A DNA stretch of 64,000 nt from Luzula sylvatica (Eukaryota > Streptophyta > Magnoliopsida > Poales > Juncaceae), in contig OX326959.1 in assembly GCA_946800325.1 (NCBI GenBank), positions 34,419,027 through 34,483,026 of the forward strand, read 5' to 3'. Shown piece by piece: positions 23,161 to 36,728 of the stretch. How positions within the stretch are numbered: position 1 is the first letter of the stretch; every line of letters starts with the position of its first letter. The notes beneath the pieces were generated by a model that was given only the letters and a program-made list of their open reading frames with translations, had not been told where the DNA came from and did not search any database. A program made the position numbers and the translations under genes.

Positions 23161-25718
23161 ATCTCTAAAATGAGCAAAATACTTCATTTTTCATGTTTGT
23201 CTCAAAAAATTCCGGGATTGAAGACTAACACATACAAATTTCTATTTTTCCTATTTTTTTGCATAAAATCAAAAACTGAAGTCTAACACTTTCAAAAATA
23301 TCAATTATCATTTTTTTCTAAAAAAGACCAAAATAGTTCTTTAAAATGAGCAAAATACTTCATTTTTCATGTTTTTCTCAAAAAACTCCGGGATTGAAGA
23401 CTAACACATTCAAATTTCTATTTTTCCAATTTTTTTGCATAAAATCAAAAACTGATGTCTAACACCTTCAAAAATATCAATTATCATTTTTTCTAAAAAA
23501 GACCAAAATAGTTCTCTAAAATGATCAAAATACTTCATTATTCATGTTTATCTCAAAAAATTCCGTGATTGAAGACTAACACATACAAATTTCTATTTTC
23601 CCAATTTTTTTTTGCAAAAAATTACAAACTGAAGTCTAACACCTTCAAAAATATCAATTATCATTTTTTCTAAAAAAGACCAAAATAGTTCTCTAAAATG
23701 ATCAAAATACTTCATTTTTCATGTTTTTCTCGAAAAACTCCGTGATTGAAGACAAACACATACAAATTTATATTTTTCCTATTTTTTGCATAAAATCAAA
23801 AACTGAAGTCTAACACCTTCAAAAATATCAATTATCATTTTTTCTAAAAAAGACCAAACTAGTTCTCTAAAATGAGCAAAATACTTCATTTTTCATGATT
23901 TTCTCAAAAAATTCCGTGATTGAAGACTAACACATACAAATTTCTATTTTTACCTACTTTTTCCATAAAATCAAAAACTGAAGTCTAACACCTTCAAAAA
24001 TATCAATTATCATTTTTTCTAAAAAAGACCAAAATAGTTCTCTAAAATGAGCAAAATACTTCAGTTTTCACGTTTTTCTCAAAAAACTGCGGGATTGAAG
24101 ACTAACACATACAAATTTCTATTTTTCCAATTTTTTGCATAAAATCAAAAACTGAAGTCTAACACCTTCAAAAATATCAATTATCATTTTTTCTAAAAAA
24201 GACCAAAATAGTTCTCTAAAATGATCAAAATACTTCATTATTCATGTTTTTCTCAAAAAATTCCGTGATTGAAGACTAACACATACAAATTTCTATTTAC
24301 CCAATTTTTTGCAAAAAATCAAAAACTGAAGTCTAACACCTTCAAAAATATCAATTATAATTTTTTCTAGAAAAGACCAAAATAGTTCTAAAAAATGAGC
24401 AAAATACTTCATTTTTCATGTTTTTCTCAAAAAACTCCGGGATTGAAGACTAACACATACAAATTTCTATTTTTCCTACTTTTTCCATAAAATCAAAAAC
24501 TGAAGTCTAACACCTTAAAAAATATCAATTATCACTTTTTATTAAAACGACCAAAATAGTTCTCTAAAATGAGCAATATACTTTATTTTTCATGATTTTC
24601 TCAAAAAACTCCGGGATTGAAGACTAACACATACAAATTTCTATTTTTCCTATTTTTTGCATAAAATGAAAAACTGAAGTCTAACACCTTCAAAAATATC
24701 CATTATCATTTTTTCTAAAAAAGACCAAAATAGTTCTCTAAAATGAGAAAAATACTTCATTTTTCATGTTTTTCTCAAAAAACTTCGGGATTGAAGACTA
24801 ACATATACAAATTTCTATTTTTCCAATTTTTTGCATCAAATCAAAAACTGAAGTCTAACACCTTCAAAAATATCAATTATCATTTTTTGTAAAAAAGACC
24901 AAAATAGTTCTCTATAATGATCAAAATACTTCATTATTCATGTTTTTCTCAAAAAATTCCGTGATTGAAGACTAACACATACAAATTTCAATTTTTCCAT
25001 TTTTTTGCAAAAAATCAAAAACTGAAGTCTAACACCTTAAAAAATATCAATTATCATTTTTTCTAAAGAGTCCAAAATAGTTCTCTAAAATGAGCAAAAT
25101 ACTTCATTTTTCATGTTTTTCTCAAAAAACTTCGTGATTGAAGACTAACACATACAAATTTCTATTTTTCCTATTTTTTGCAAAAAATCAAAAACTGAAG
25201 TCTAACACCTTCAAAAATATCAATTATCAATTGTTCTAAAAAAGACCAAAATAGTTCTCTAAAATGAGCAAAATACTTCATTTTTCATGTTTTTCTCAAA
25301 AAATTCCGGGATTGAAGACTAACACATACAAATTTATATTTTTACTATTTTTTGCATAAAATCCAAAACTGAAGTCTAACACCTTCAAAAATATCAATTA
25401 TCATTTTTTCTAAAAAAGACCAAAATAGTTCTCTAAAATGAGCAAAATACTTAATTTTTCATGTTTTTCTCAAAAAACTCCGGGATTGAAGACTAACATA
25501 TACAAATTTCTATTTTTCCTATTTTTTGCATAAAATCAAAAACTGAAGTCTAACACCTTCAAAAATATCAATTATCATTTTTTCTAAAAAAGACCAAAAT
25601 AGTTCTCTAAAATGATCAAAATACTTCATTATTCATGTTTTTTTCAAAAAATTCCGTGATTGAAGACTAACACATACATATTTCTATTTTCCCAATTTTT
25701 TGTAAAAAATCAAAAATT

Positions 25719-25730
25719 GAAGTCGCCTTC
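25719..25730 (+). other. 4-bp deletion in the C opening (GAAGTCGCC)
   Basis: GAAGTCTAACGCC, seen intact near 43,031 and 62,421 in the same monomer type (with ACATACATATTTC), has lost TAAC here. The related monomer at 55,379 shows the same loss on an ACC background. Confidence 0.8.
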
Positions 25731-26817
25731 AAAAATATCAATTATCATTTTTTCTAAAAAAGAGCAAAATAGTTCTCTGAAATGAGCAAAATACTTCATT
25801 TTTCATGTTTTTCTCAAAAAACTCCGGGATTGAAGACTAACACATACAAATTTGTATTTTTCCTACTTTTTGCATAAAATCAAAAACTGAAGTCTAACAC
25901 CTTCAAAAATATCAATTATCATTTTTTCTAAAAAAGAGCAAAATAGTTCTCTAAAATGAGCAAAATACTTCATTTTTCATGTTTTTCTCAAAAAACTCTG
26001 TGATTGAAGACAAACACATACAAATTTATATTTTTCCTATTTTTTGCATAAAATCAAAAACTGAAGTCTAACACCTTCAAAAATATCAATTATCATTTTT
26101 TCTAAAAAAGACCAAAATAGTTCTCTAAAATGAGCAAAATACTTCAGTTTTCATGTTTTTCTCAAAAAACTCCGGTATTGAAGACTAACACATACAAATT
26201 TCTATTTTTCCAATTTTTTGCATAAAATCAAAAACTGAAGTCTAACACCTTCAAAAATATCAATTATAATTTTTTCTAAAAAATACCAAAATAGTTCTCA
26301 AAAATGAGCAAAATACTTCATTTTTCATGTTTTTCTCAAAACACTCCGGGATTGAAGACTAACACATACAAATTTCTATTTTTCCAATTTTTTGCATAAA
26401 ATCAAAAACTGAAGTCTAACACCTTCAAAAATATCAATTATCATTTTTTCTAAAAAAGACCAAAATAGTTCTCTAAAATGATCAAAATACTTGATTATTC
26501 ATGTTTTTCTCAAAAAATTCCGTGATTGAAGACTAACACATACAAATTTCTATTTTCCCAATTTTTTGCAAAAAATCAAAAACTGAAGTCTAACACCTTC
26601 AAAAATATCAATTATCATTTTTTCTAAAAAAGACCAAACTAGTTCTCTAAAATGAGCAAAATACTTTAGTTTTCAGGTTTTTCTCAAAAAATTCCGTGAT
26701 TGAAGACTAACACATACAAATTTCTATTTTTACCTACTTTTTCCATAAAATAAAAAACTGAAGTCTAACACCTTCAAAAATATCAATTATCATTTTTTCT
26801 AAAAAAGACCAAAATAG

Positions 26818-29800
26818 TTCTCTAAAATGAGCAAAATACTTCAGTTTTCATGTTTTTCTCAAAAAACTCCGGGATTGAAGACTAACACATACAAATTTCT
26901 ATTTTTCCAATTTTTTGCATAAAATCAAAAACTGTAGTCTAACACCTTCAAAAATATCAATTTTCATTTTTTCTAAAAAAGACCAAAATAGTTCTCTAAA
27001 ATGATCAAAATACTTGATTATTCATGTTTTTCTCAAAAAATTCCGTGATTGAAGACTAACACATACAAATTTCTATTTTCCCAATTTTTTGCAAAAAATC
27101 AAAAACTGAAGTCTAACACCTTCAAAAATATCAATTATCATTTTTTCTAAAAAATACCAAAATAGTTCTCAAAAATGAGCAAAATACTTCATTTTTCATG
27201 TTTTTCTCAAAAAACTCCGGGATTGAAGACTAACACATACAAATTTCTATTTTTCCTACTTTTTCTATAAAATCAAAAACTGAAGTCTAACACCTTAAAA
27301 AATATCAATTATCATTTTTTCTGAAAAAGACCAAAATAGTTCTCTAAAATGAGCAATATACTTTATTTTTCATGATTTTCTCAAAAAACTCCGGGATTGA
27401 AGACTAACACATACAAATTTCTATTTTTCCTATTTTTTGCATAAAATCAAAAACTAAAGTCTAACACCTTCAAAAATATCCATTAACATTTTTTCTAAAA
27501 AAGACCAAAATAGTTCTCTAAAATGAGCAAAATACTTCATTTTTCTTGTTTTTCTCAAAAAACTCCGGGATTGAAGACTAACATATACAAATTTCTATTT
27601 TTCCAATTTTTTACATCAAATCAAAAACTGAAGTCTAACACCTTCAAAAATATCAATTATCATTTTTTGTAAAAAAGACCAAAATAGTTCTCTAAAATGA
27701 TCAAAATACTACATTATTCATGTTTTTCTCAAAAAATTCCGTGATTGAAGACTAACACATACAAATTTCAATTTTTCCATTTTTTTGCTAAAAATCAAAA
27801 ACTGAAGTCTAACACCTTAAAAAATATCAATTATCATTTTTTCTAAAAGAGTCCAAAATAGTTCTCTAAAATGAGCAAAATACTTCATTTTTCATGTTTT
27901 TCTCAAAAAACTTCGTGATTGAAGACTAACACATACAAATTTCTATTTTTCCTATTTTTTGAAAAAAATCAAAAACTGAAGTCTAACACCTTCAAAAATA
28001 TCAATTATCAATTGTTCTAAAAAAGACCAAAATAGTTCTCTAAAATGAGAAAAATACTTCATTTTTCATGTTTTTCTCAAAAAATTCCGGGATTGAAGAC
28101 TAACACATACAAATTTATATTTTTACTATTTTTTGCATAAAATCCAAAACTGAAGTCTAACACCTTCAAAAATATCAATTATCATTCTTTCTAAAAAAGA
28201 CCAAAATAGTTCTCTAAAATGAGCAAAATACTTAATTTTTCATGTTTTTCTAAAAAAACTCCGGGATTGAAGACTAACATATACAAATTTCTATTTTTCC
28301 AATTTTTTGCATAAAATTAAAAACTGAAGTCTAACACCTTCAAAAATATCAATTATCATTTTTTCTAAAAAAGACCAAAATAGTTCTCTAAAATGAGCAA
28401 AATACTTCAGTTTTCATGTTTTTCTCAAAAAACTCCGGGATTGAAGACTAACACATACAAATTTCTATTTTTCCAATTTTTTGCATAAAATCAAAAACTG
28501 TAGTCTAACACCTTCAAAAATATCAATTTTCATTTTTTCTAAAAAAGACCAAAATAGTTCTCTAAAATGATCAAAATACTTGATTATTCATGTTTTTCTC
28601 AAAAAATTCCGTGATTGAAGACTAACACATACAAATTTCTATTTTCCCAATTTTTTGCAAAAAATCAAAAACTGAAGTCTAACACCTTCAAAAATATCAA
28701 TTATCATTTTTTCTAAAAAATACCAAAATAGTTCTCAAAAATGAGCAAAATACTTCATTTTTCATGTTTTTCTCAAAAAACTCCGGGATTGAAGACTAAC
28801 ACATACAAATTTCTATTTTTCCTACTTTTTCTATAAAATCAAAAACTGAAGTCTAACACCTTAAAAAATATCAATTATCATTTTTTCTGAAAAAGACCAA
28901 AATAGTTCTCTAAAATGAGCAATATACTTTATTTTTCATGATTTTCTCAAAAAACTCCGGGATTGAAGACTAACACATACAAATTTCTATTTTTCCTATT
29001 TTTTGCATAAAATCAAAAACTAAAGTCTAACACCTTCAAAAATATCCATTAACATTTTTTCTAAAAAAGACCAAAATAGTTCTCTAAAATGAGCAAAATA
29101 CTTCATTTTTCTTGTTTTTCTCAAAAAACTCCGGGATTGAAGACTAACATATACAAATTTCTATTTTTCCAATTTTTTACATCAAATCAAAAACTGAAGT
29201 CTAACACCTTCAAAAATATCAATTATCATTTTTTGTAAAAAAGACCAAAATAGTTCTCTAAAATGATCAAAATACTACATTATTCATGTTTTTCTCAAAA
29301 AATTCCGTGATTGAAGACTAACACATACAAATTTCAATTTTTCCATTTTTTTGCTAAAAATCAAAAACTGAAGTCTAACACCTTAAAAAATATCAATTAT
29401 CATTTTTTCTAAAAGAGTCCAAAATAGTTCTCTAAAATGAGCAAAATACTTCATTTTTCATGTTTTTCTCAAAAAACTTCGTGATTGAAGACTAACACAT
29501 ACAAATTTCTATTTTTCCTATTTTTTGAAAAAAATCAAAAACTGAAGTCTAACACCTTCAAAAATATCAATTATCAATTGTTCTAAAAAAGACCAAAATA
29601 GTTCTCTAAAATGAGAAAAATACTTCATTTTTCATGTTTTTCTCAAAAAATTCCGGGATTGAAGACTAACACATACAAATTTATATTTTTACTATTTTTT
29701 GCATAAAATCCAAAACTGAAGTCTAACACCTTCAAAAATATCAATTATCATTCTTTCTAAAAAAGACCAAAATAGTTCTCTAAAATGAGCAAAATACTTA

Positions 29801-31515
29801 ATTTTTCATGTTTTTCTAAAAAAACTCCGGGATTGAAGACTAACATATACAAATTTCTATTTTTCCAATTTTTTGCATAAAATTAAAAACTGAAGTCTAA
29901 CACCTTCAAAAATATCAATTATCATTTTTTCTAAAAAAGACCAAAATAGTTCTCTAAAATGAGCAAAATACTTCAGTTTTCATGTTTTTCTCAAAAAACT
30001 CCGGGATTGAAGACTAACACATACAAATTTCTATTTTTCCAATTTTTTGCATAAAATCAAAAACTGTAGTCTAACACCTTCAAAAATATCAATTTTCATT
30101 TTTTCTAAAAAAGACCAAAATAGTTCTCTAAAATGATCAAAATACTTGATTATTCATGTTTTTCTCAAAAAATTCCGTGATTGAAGACTAACACATACAA
30201 ATTTCTATTTTCCCAATTTTTTGCAAAAAATCAAAAACTGAAGTCTAACACCTTCAAAAATATCAATTATCATTTTTTCTAAAAAATACCAAAATAGTTC
30301 TCAAAAATGAGCAAAATACTTCATTTTTCATGTTTTTCTCAAAAAACTCCGGGATTGAAGACTAACACATACAAATTTCTATTTTTCCTACTTTTTCTAT
30401 AAAATCAAAAACTGAAGTCTAACACCTTAAAAAATATCAATTATCATTTTTTCTGAAAAAGACCAAAATAGTTCTCTAAAATGAGCAATATACTTTATTT
30501 TTCATGATTTTCTCAAAAAACTCCGGGATTGAAGACTAACACATACAAATTTCTATTTTTCCTATTTTTTGCATAAAATCAAAAACTAAAGTCTAACACC
30601 TTCAAAAATATCCATTAACATTTTTTCTAAAAAAGACCAAAATAGTTCTCTAAAATGAGCAAAATACTTCATTTTTCTTGTTTTTCTCAAAAAACTCCGG
30701 GATTGAAGACTAACATATACAAATTTCTATTTTTCCAATTTTTTACATCAAATCAAAAACTGAAGTCTAACACCTTCAAAAATATCAATTATCATTTTTT
30801 GTAAAAAAGACCAAAATAGTTCTCTAAAATGATCAAAATACTACATTATTCATGTTTTTCTCAAAAAATTCCGTGATTGAAGACTAACACATACAAATTT
30901 CAATTTTTCCATTTTTTTGCTAAAAATCAAAAACTGAAGTCTAACACCTTAAAAAATATCAATTATCATTTTTTCTAAAAGAGTCCAAAATAGTTCTCTA
31001 AAATGAGCAAAATACTTCATTTTTCATGTTTTTCTCAAAAAACTTCGTGATTGAAGACTAACACATACAAATTTCTATTTTTCCTATTTTTTGAAAAAAA
31101 TCAAAAACTGAAGTCTAACACCTTCAAAAATATCAATTATCAATTGTTCTAAAAAAGACCAAAATAGTTCTCTAAAATGAGAAAAATACTTCATTTTTCA
31201 TGTTTTTCTCAAAAAATTCCGGGATTGAAGACTAACACATACAAATTTATATTTTTACTATTTTTTGCATAAAATCCAAAACTGAAGTCTAACACCTTCA
31301 AAAATATCAATTATCATTCTTTCTAAAAAAGACCAAAATAGTTCTCTAAAATGAGCAAAATACTTAATTTTTCATGTTTTTCTAAAAAAACTCCGGGATT
31401 GAAGACTAACATATACAAATTTCTATTTTTCCAATTTTTTGCATAAAATTAAAAACTGAAGTCTAACACCTTCAAAAATATCAATTATCATTTTTTCTAA
31501 AAAAGACCAAAATAG
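26818..31515 (+). repeat. Nine-monomer higher-order repeat, 1,566 bp x 3
   Basis: Units run 26,818-28,383, 28,384-29,949 and 29,950-31,515; 1,566 is exactly 9 x 174. The nine monomers can be told apart by private variants, in order: CTGTAGTC with CAATTTTCAT; TACTTGATTATTC; TTTTTCTATAAAATC; GAGCAATATACTTTA; TTACATCAAATC; ACTACATTATTC with TTGCTAAAAATC; TTTTTTGAAAAAAATC; ATCATTCTTTCT; CATGTTTTTCTAAAAAAACTC. Every variant I compared is present in all three copies, and I saw no difference between them. This is therefore the youngest amplification in the window, or a collapse or expansion artefact of assembly. The same order of monomers 3-9 appears with small changes near 56.3-57.5 kb. Confidence 0.93.
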
Positions 31516-32733
31516 TTCTCTAAAATGATCAAAATACTTCATTATTCATGTTTTTCTCAAAAAATTCCGTGATTGAAGACTAGCACATACAAATTTCTAT
31601 TTTCCCAATTTTTTGCAAAAAATCAAAAATTGAAGTCTAACACCTTCAAAAATATCAATTATCATTTTTTCTAAAAAAAAGCAAAATAGTTCTCTAAAAT
31701 GAGCAAAATACTTCATTTTTCATGTTTTTCTCAAAAAATTCCGGGATTGAAGACTAACACATACAAATTTCTATTTTTCCTATTTTTTGCATAAAATCAA
31801 AAACTGAAGTCTAACACCTTCAAAAATATCAATTTTCATTTTTTCTAAAAAAGACGAAAATAGTTCTCTAAAATGAGCAAAATACTTCATTTTTCATGTT
31901 TTTCTCAAAAAACTCCGGGATTGAAGACTAACACATACAAATTTCTATTTTTCCAATTTTTTTGCATAAAATCAAAAACTGAAGTCTAACACCTTCAAAA
32001 ATATCAATTATCATTTTTCTAAAAAAGACCAAAATAGTTCTCTAAAATGATCAAAATACTTCATTATTCATGTTTTTCTCAAAAAATTCTGTTATTGAAG
32101 ACTAACACATACAAATTTCTATTTTCCCAATTTTTTGCAAAAAATCAAAAGCTGAAGTCTAACACCTTCCAAAATATCAATTATCATTTTTTCTAAAAAA
32201 GACCAAAATAGTTCTCTAAAATGAGCAAAATACTTCATTTTTCATGTTATTCTCAAAAAATTCCGTGATTGAGGACTAACACATACAAATTTCTATTTTT
32301 CCAATATTTTGCAAAAAATCAAAAACTGAAGTCTAACACCTTCAAAAATATCAATTATCATTTTTTCTAAAAGAGTCCAAAATAATTCTCTAAAATAAGA
32401 AAAATACTTCATTTTTCATGTTTTTCTCAAAAAACTTCGTGATTGAAGACTAACACATACAAATTTCAATTTTTCCAATTTTTTGCAAAAAATCAAATAA
32501 TGAAGTCTAACACCTTCAAAAATATCAATTATCATTTTTTCTAAAAAAGACCAAAATAGTTGTCTAAAATGAGCAAAATACTTTATTTTTCATGATTTTC
32601 TCAAAAAATTCCGGGATTGAAGACTAACACATACAAATTTCTATTTTTCCAATTTTTTGCAAAAAATAAAAAACTGAAGTCTAACACATTCAAAGATATC
32701 AATTATCATTTTTTCTAAAAAAGACCAAAATAG

Positions 32734-32818
32734 TTCTCTATAATGAGCAAAATACTTCATTTTTCATGTTTTTCTCAAAAATATCAATTATTATTTTTTC
32801 TAAAAGAGTCCAAAATAA
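32734..32818 (+). repeat. 85-bp truncated monomer, copy 5
   Basis: Same junction. The following monomer reads CTCAAAAAACTTCGTG, whereas the one after copies 1-3 reads CTCAAAAAGCTTCGTG (contains AAGCTT). Copies 5, 6, 7 and 10 share this state, which groups them as one lineage. Confidence 0.92.
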
Positions 32819-33503
32819 TTCTCTAAAATGAGAAAAATACTTCATTTTTCTTGTTTTTCTCAAAAAACTTCGTGATTGAAGACTAACACATACAAATTTC
32901 TATTTTTCCTATTTTTTGCAAAAAATCAAAAACTGAAGTCTAACACCTTCAAAAATATCAATTATCATTTTTTCTAAAAAAGACCAAACTAGTTCTCTAA
33001 AATGAGCAAAATACTTCATTTTTCATGATTTTCTTATAAAATTCCGGGATTGAAGACGAACACATACAAATTTCTATTCTTCCTATTTTTTGCATAAAAT
33101 CAAAAACTGAAGTCTAACACCTTCAAAAATATCAATTATCTTTTTTTCTAAAAAAGACCAAAATAGTTCTATAAAATGAGCAAAATACTTCATTTTTCAT
33201 GTTTTTCTCAAAAAACTCCGGGATTGAAGACTAACACATACAAATTTCTATTTTTCCAATTTTTTGCATAAAATCAAAAACTGATGTGTAACACCTTCAA
33301 AAATATCAATTATCATTTTTTCTAAAAATGACCAAAATAGTTCTCTAAAATGAGCAAAATACTTCAATATTCACTTTTTTCTCAAAAAATTCCGTGATTG
33401 AAGACTAACACATACAAATTTCTATTTTCCAAATTTTTTTGCAAAAATCACAAACTGAAGTCTAACACCTTCAAAAATATCAATTATCATTTTTTCTAAA
33501 AAA

Positions 33504-33760
33504 CACCAAAATAGTTCTCTAAAATGAGCAAAATACTTCATTTTTCATGTTTTTCTCGAAAAAGTCCGTGATTGAAGACTAACACATACAAATTTCTATT
33601 TTTCCTATTTTTTGCATAAAATAAAAAACTGAAGTCTAACACCTTCAAAAATATCAATTATCATTTTTTCTAAAAAACACCAAAATAGTTCTCTAAAATG
33701 AGCAAAATACTTCATTTTTCATGTTTTTCTCGAAAAAGTCCGTGATTGAAGACTAACACA
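33504..33760 (+). repeat. Repeated CTCGAAAAAGTCC monomers, first site
   Basis: Two consecutive monomers carry CTCGAAAAAGTCCGTG (near 33,556 and 33,730). Other copies of the same block (4,307, 7,352, 17,372, 59,391) carry a single one. This is a local single-monomer duplication at the edge of the 2,521-bp junction. Confidence 0.7.
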
Positions 33761-35254
33761 TACAAATTTATATTTTTACTATTTTTTGCATAAAATCCAA
33801 AACTGAAGTCTAACACCTTCAAAAATATCAATTATCATTTTTTCTAAAAAAGACCAAAATAGTTCTCTAAAATGAGCAAAATACTTAATTTTTCATGTTT
33901 TTCTAAAAAAACTCCGGGATTGAAGACTAACATATACAAATTTCTATTTTTCCAATTTTTTGCATAAAATTAAAAACTGAAGTCTAACACCTTCAAAAAT
34001 ATCAATTATCATTTTTTCTAAAAAAGACCAAAATAGTTCTCTAAAATGATCAAAATACTTCATTATTCATGTTTTTCTCAAAAAATTCCGTGATTGAAGA
34101 CTAGCACATACAAATTTCTATTTTCCCAATTTTTTGCAAAAAATAAAAAATTGAAGTCTAACACCTTCAAAAATATCAATTATCATTTTTTCTAAAAAAA
34201 AGCAAAATAGTTCTCTAAAATGAGCAAAATACTTAATTTTTCATGTTTTTCTCAAAAAATTCCGGGATTGAAGACTAACACATACAAATTTCTATTTTTC
34301 CTATTTTTTGCATAAAATCAAAAACTGAAGTCTAACACCTTCAAAAATATCAATTTTCATTTTTTCTAAAAAAGACGAAAATAGTTCTCTAAAATGAGCA
34401 AAATACTTCATTTTTCATGTTTTTCTCAAAAAACTCCGGGATTGAAGACTAACACATACAAATTTCTATTTTTCCAATTTTTTTGCATAAAATCAAAAAC
34501 TGAAGTCTAACACCTTCAAAAATATCAATTATCATTTTTCTAAAAAAGACCAAAATAGTTCTCTAAAATGATCAAAATACTTCATTATTCATGTTTTTCT
34601 CAAAAAATTCTGTTATTGAAGACTAACACATACAAATTTCTATTTTCCCAATTTTTTGCAAAAAATCAAAAGCTGAAGTCTAACACCTTCCAAAATATCA
34701 ATTATCATTTTTTCTAAAAAAGACCAAAATAGTTCTCTAAAATGAGCAAAATACTTCATTTTTCATGTTATTCTCAAAAAATTCCGTGATTGAGGACTAA
34801 CACATACAAATTTCTATTTTTCCAATATTTTGCAAAAAATCAAAAACTGAAGTCTAACACCTTCAAAAATATCAATTATCATTTTTTCTAAAAGAGTCCA
34901 AAATAATTCTCTAAAATAAGAAAAATACTTCATTTTTCATGTTTTTCTCAAAAAACTTCGTGATTGAAGACTAACACATACAAATTTCAATTTTTCCAAT
35001 TTTTTGCAAAAAATCAAATAATGAAGTCTAACACCTTCAAAAATATCAATTATCATTTTTTCTAAAAAAGACCAAAATAGTTGTCTAAAATGAGCAAAAT
35101 ACTTTATTTTTCATGATTTTCTCAAAAAATTCCGGGATTGAAGACTAACACATACAAATTTCTATTTTTCCAATTTTTTGCAAGAAATAAAAAACTGAAG
35201 TCTAACACATTCAAAGATATCAATTATCATTTTTTCTAAAAAAGACCAAAATAG

Positions 35255-35339
35255 TTCTCTATAATGAGCAAAATACTTCATTTTTCATGTTTTTCTCAAA
35301 AATATCAATTATTATTTTTTCTAAAAGAGTCCAAAATAA
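35255..35339 (+). repeat. 85-bp truncated monomer, copy 6
   Basis: It lies 2,521 bp after copy 5, inside the second unit of that tandem duplication, with the same flanks. Confidence 0.92.
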
Positions 35340-36025
35340 TTCTCTAAAATGAGAAAAATACTTCATTTTTCTTGTTTTTCTCAAAAAACTTCGTGATTGA
35401 AGACTAACACATACAAATTTCTATTTTTCCTATTTTTTGCAAAAAATCAAAAACTGAAGTCTAACACCTTCAAAAATATCAATTATCATTTTTTCTAAAA
35501 AAGACCAAACTAGTTCTCTAAAATAAGCAAAATACTTCATTTTTCATGATTTTCTTATAAAATTCCGGGATTGAAGACGAACACATACAAATTTCTATAC
35601 TTCCTATTTTTTGCATAAAATCAAAAACTGAAGTCTAACACCTTCAAAAATATCAATTATCTTTTTTTCTAAAAAAGACCAAAATAGTTCTCTAAAATGA
35701 GCAAAATACTTCATTTTTCATGTTTTTCTCAAAAAACTCCGGGATTGAAGACTAACACATACAAATTTCTATTTTTCCAATTTTTTCCATAAAATCAAAA
35801 ACTGATGTGTAACACCTTCAAAAATATCAATTATCATTTTTTCTAAAAATGACCAAAATAGTTCTCTAAAATGAGCAAAATACTTCAATATTCACTTTTT
35901 TCTCAAAAAATTCCGTGATTGAAGACTAACACATACAAATTTCTATTTTCCAAATTTTTTTGCAAAAATCACAAACTGAAGTCTAACACCTTCAAAAATA
36001 TCAATTATCATTTTTTCTAAAAAAC

Positions 36026-36558
36026 ACCAAAATAGTTCTCTCAAATGAGCAAAATACTTCATTTTTCATGTTTTTCTCGAAAAAGTCCGTGATTGAAGAC
36101 TAACACATACAAATTTCTATTTTTCCTATTTTTTGCATAAAATAAAAAACTGAAGTCTAACACCTTCAAAAATATCAATTATCATTTTTTCTAAAAAACA
36201 CCAAAATAGTTCTCTAAAATGAGCAAAATACTTCATTTTTCATGTTTTTCTCGAAAAAGTCCGTGATTGAAGACTAACACATACAAATTTCTATTTTTCC
36301 TATTTTTTGCATAAAATAAAAAACTGAAGTCTAACACCTTCAAAAATATCAATTATCATTTTTTCTAAAAAAGACCAAACTAGTTCTCTAAAATGAGCAA
36401 AATACTTCATTTTTCATGTTTTTCTCGAAAAAGTCCGTGATTGAAGACTAACACATACAAATTTCTATTTTTCCTATTTTTTGCACAAAATCAAAAACTG
36501 AAGTCTAACACCTTCAAAAATATCAATTATCATTTTTTCTAAAAAAGACCAAAATAGT
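36026..36558 (+). repeat. Triplicated CTCGAAAAAGTCC monomer
   Basis: Three successive 174-bp monomers carry CTCGAAAAAGTCCGTG (near 36,076, 36,250 and 36,424), where most other copies of the block have one. The same triplet is present near 39,817, 39,991 and 40,165, inside the 3,742-bp duplicate. The triplication therefore preceded that duplication. Confidence 0.8.
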
Positions 36559-36728
36559 TCTCTAAAATGATCAAAATACTTCTTTCATGTTTTTCTCAAA
36601 AAACTCCGAGATTGAAGACTAACACATACAAATTTCTATTTTTCCTACTTTTTCCATAAAATCAAAAACTGAAGTCTAACACCTTCAAAAATATCAATAA
36701 TCATTTTTTCTAAAAAAGACCAAAATAT
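36558..36728 (+). repeat. 171-bp marker monomer, copy 5
   Basis: Standard form, with CCGAGATTG where its relatives have CCGGGATTG. The next monomer starts at 36,729. Confidence 0.9.

Larger units (their letters stand above)
19251..26817 (+). repeat. Satellite mosaic holding one master block and a long-range duplicate
   Basis: No gene or foreign sequence is present. From about 20.8 to 22.6 kb the monomer order repeats that of 15.3-17.1 kb (offset 5,485 bp: TTCTGTTATTG at 15,903 and 21,388; 85-bp unit at 16,550 and 22,035). The offset then drops by exactly one monomer, to 5,311 bp, because the CTTCAATATTCAC monomer is missing near 22,640. From about 22.7 kb on, much of the segment matches 52.3-56 kb at an offset of about 29,660 bp (171-bp monomer 22,990 and 52,650; AAAACTGCGGG 24,083 and 53,741; TTCTCTGAAATGAG about 25,773 and 55,433). 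Confidence 0.8.
31225..36275 (+). repeat. Tandem duplication, 2,521 bp x 2
   Basis: Markers repeat at exactly 2,521 bp: TTCTAAAAAAACTCC (31,380 and 33,901), TCATTTTTCTAAAAAAG (32,011 and 34,532) and the 85-bp monomer (32,734 and 35,255). The length equals 14 x 174 + 85, so each copy has fourteen full monomers and one truncated one. The start overlaps the last monomers of the 1,566-bp repeat by about 290 bp. The junction lies near 33,760, where a monomer beginning CTCGAAAAAGTCCGTG continues as the TTATATTTTTACTATT type. Confidence 0.9.
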
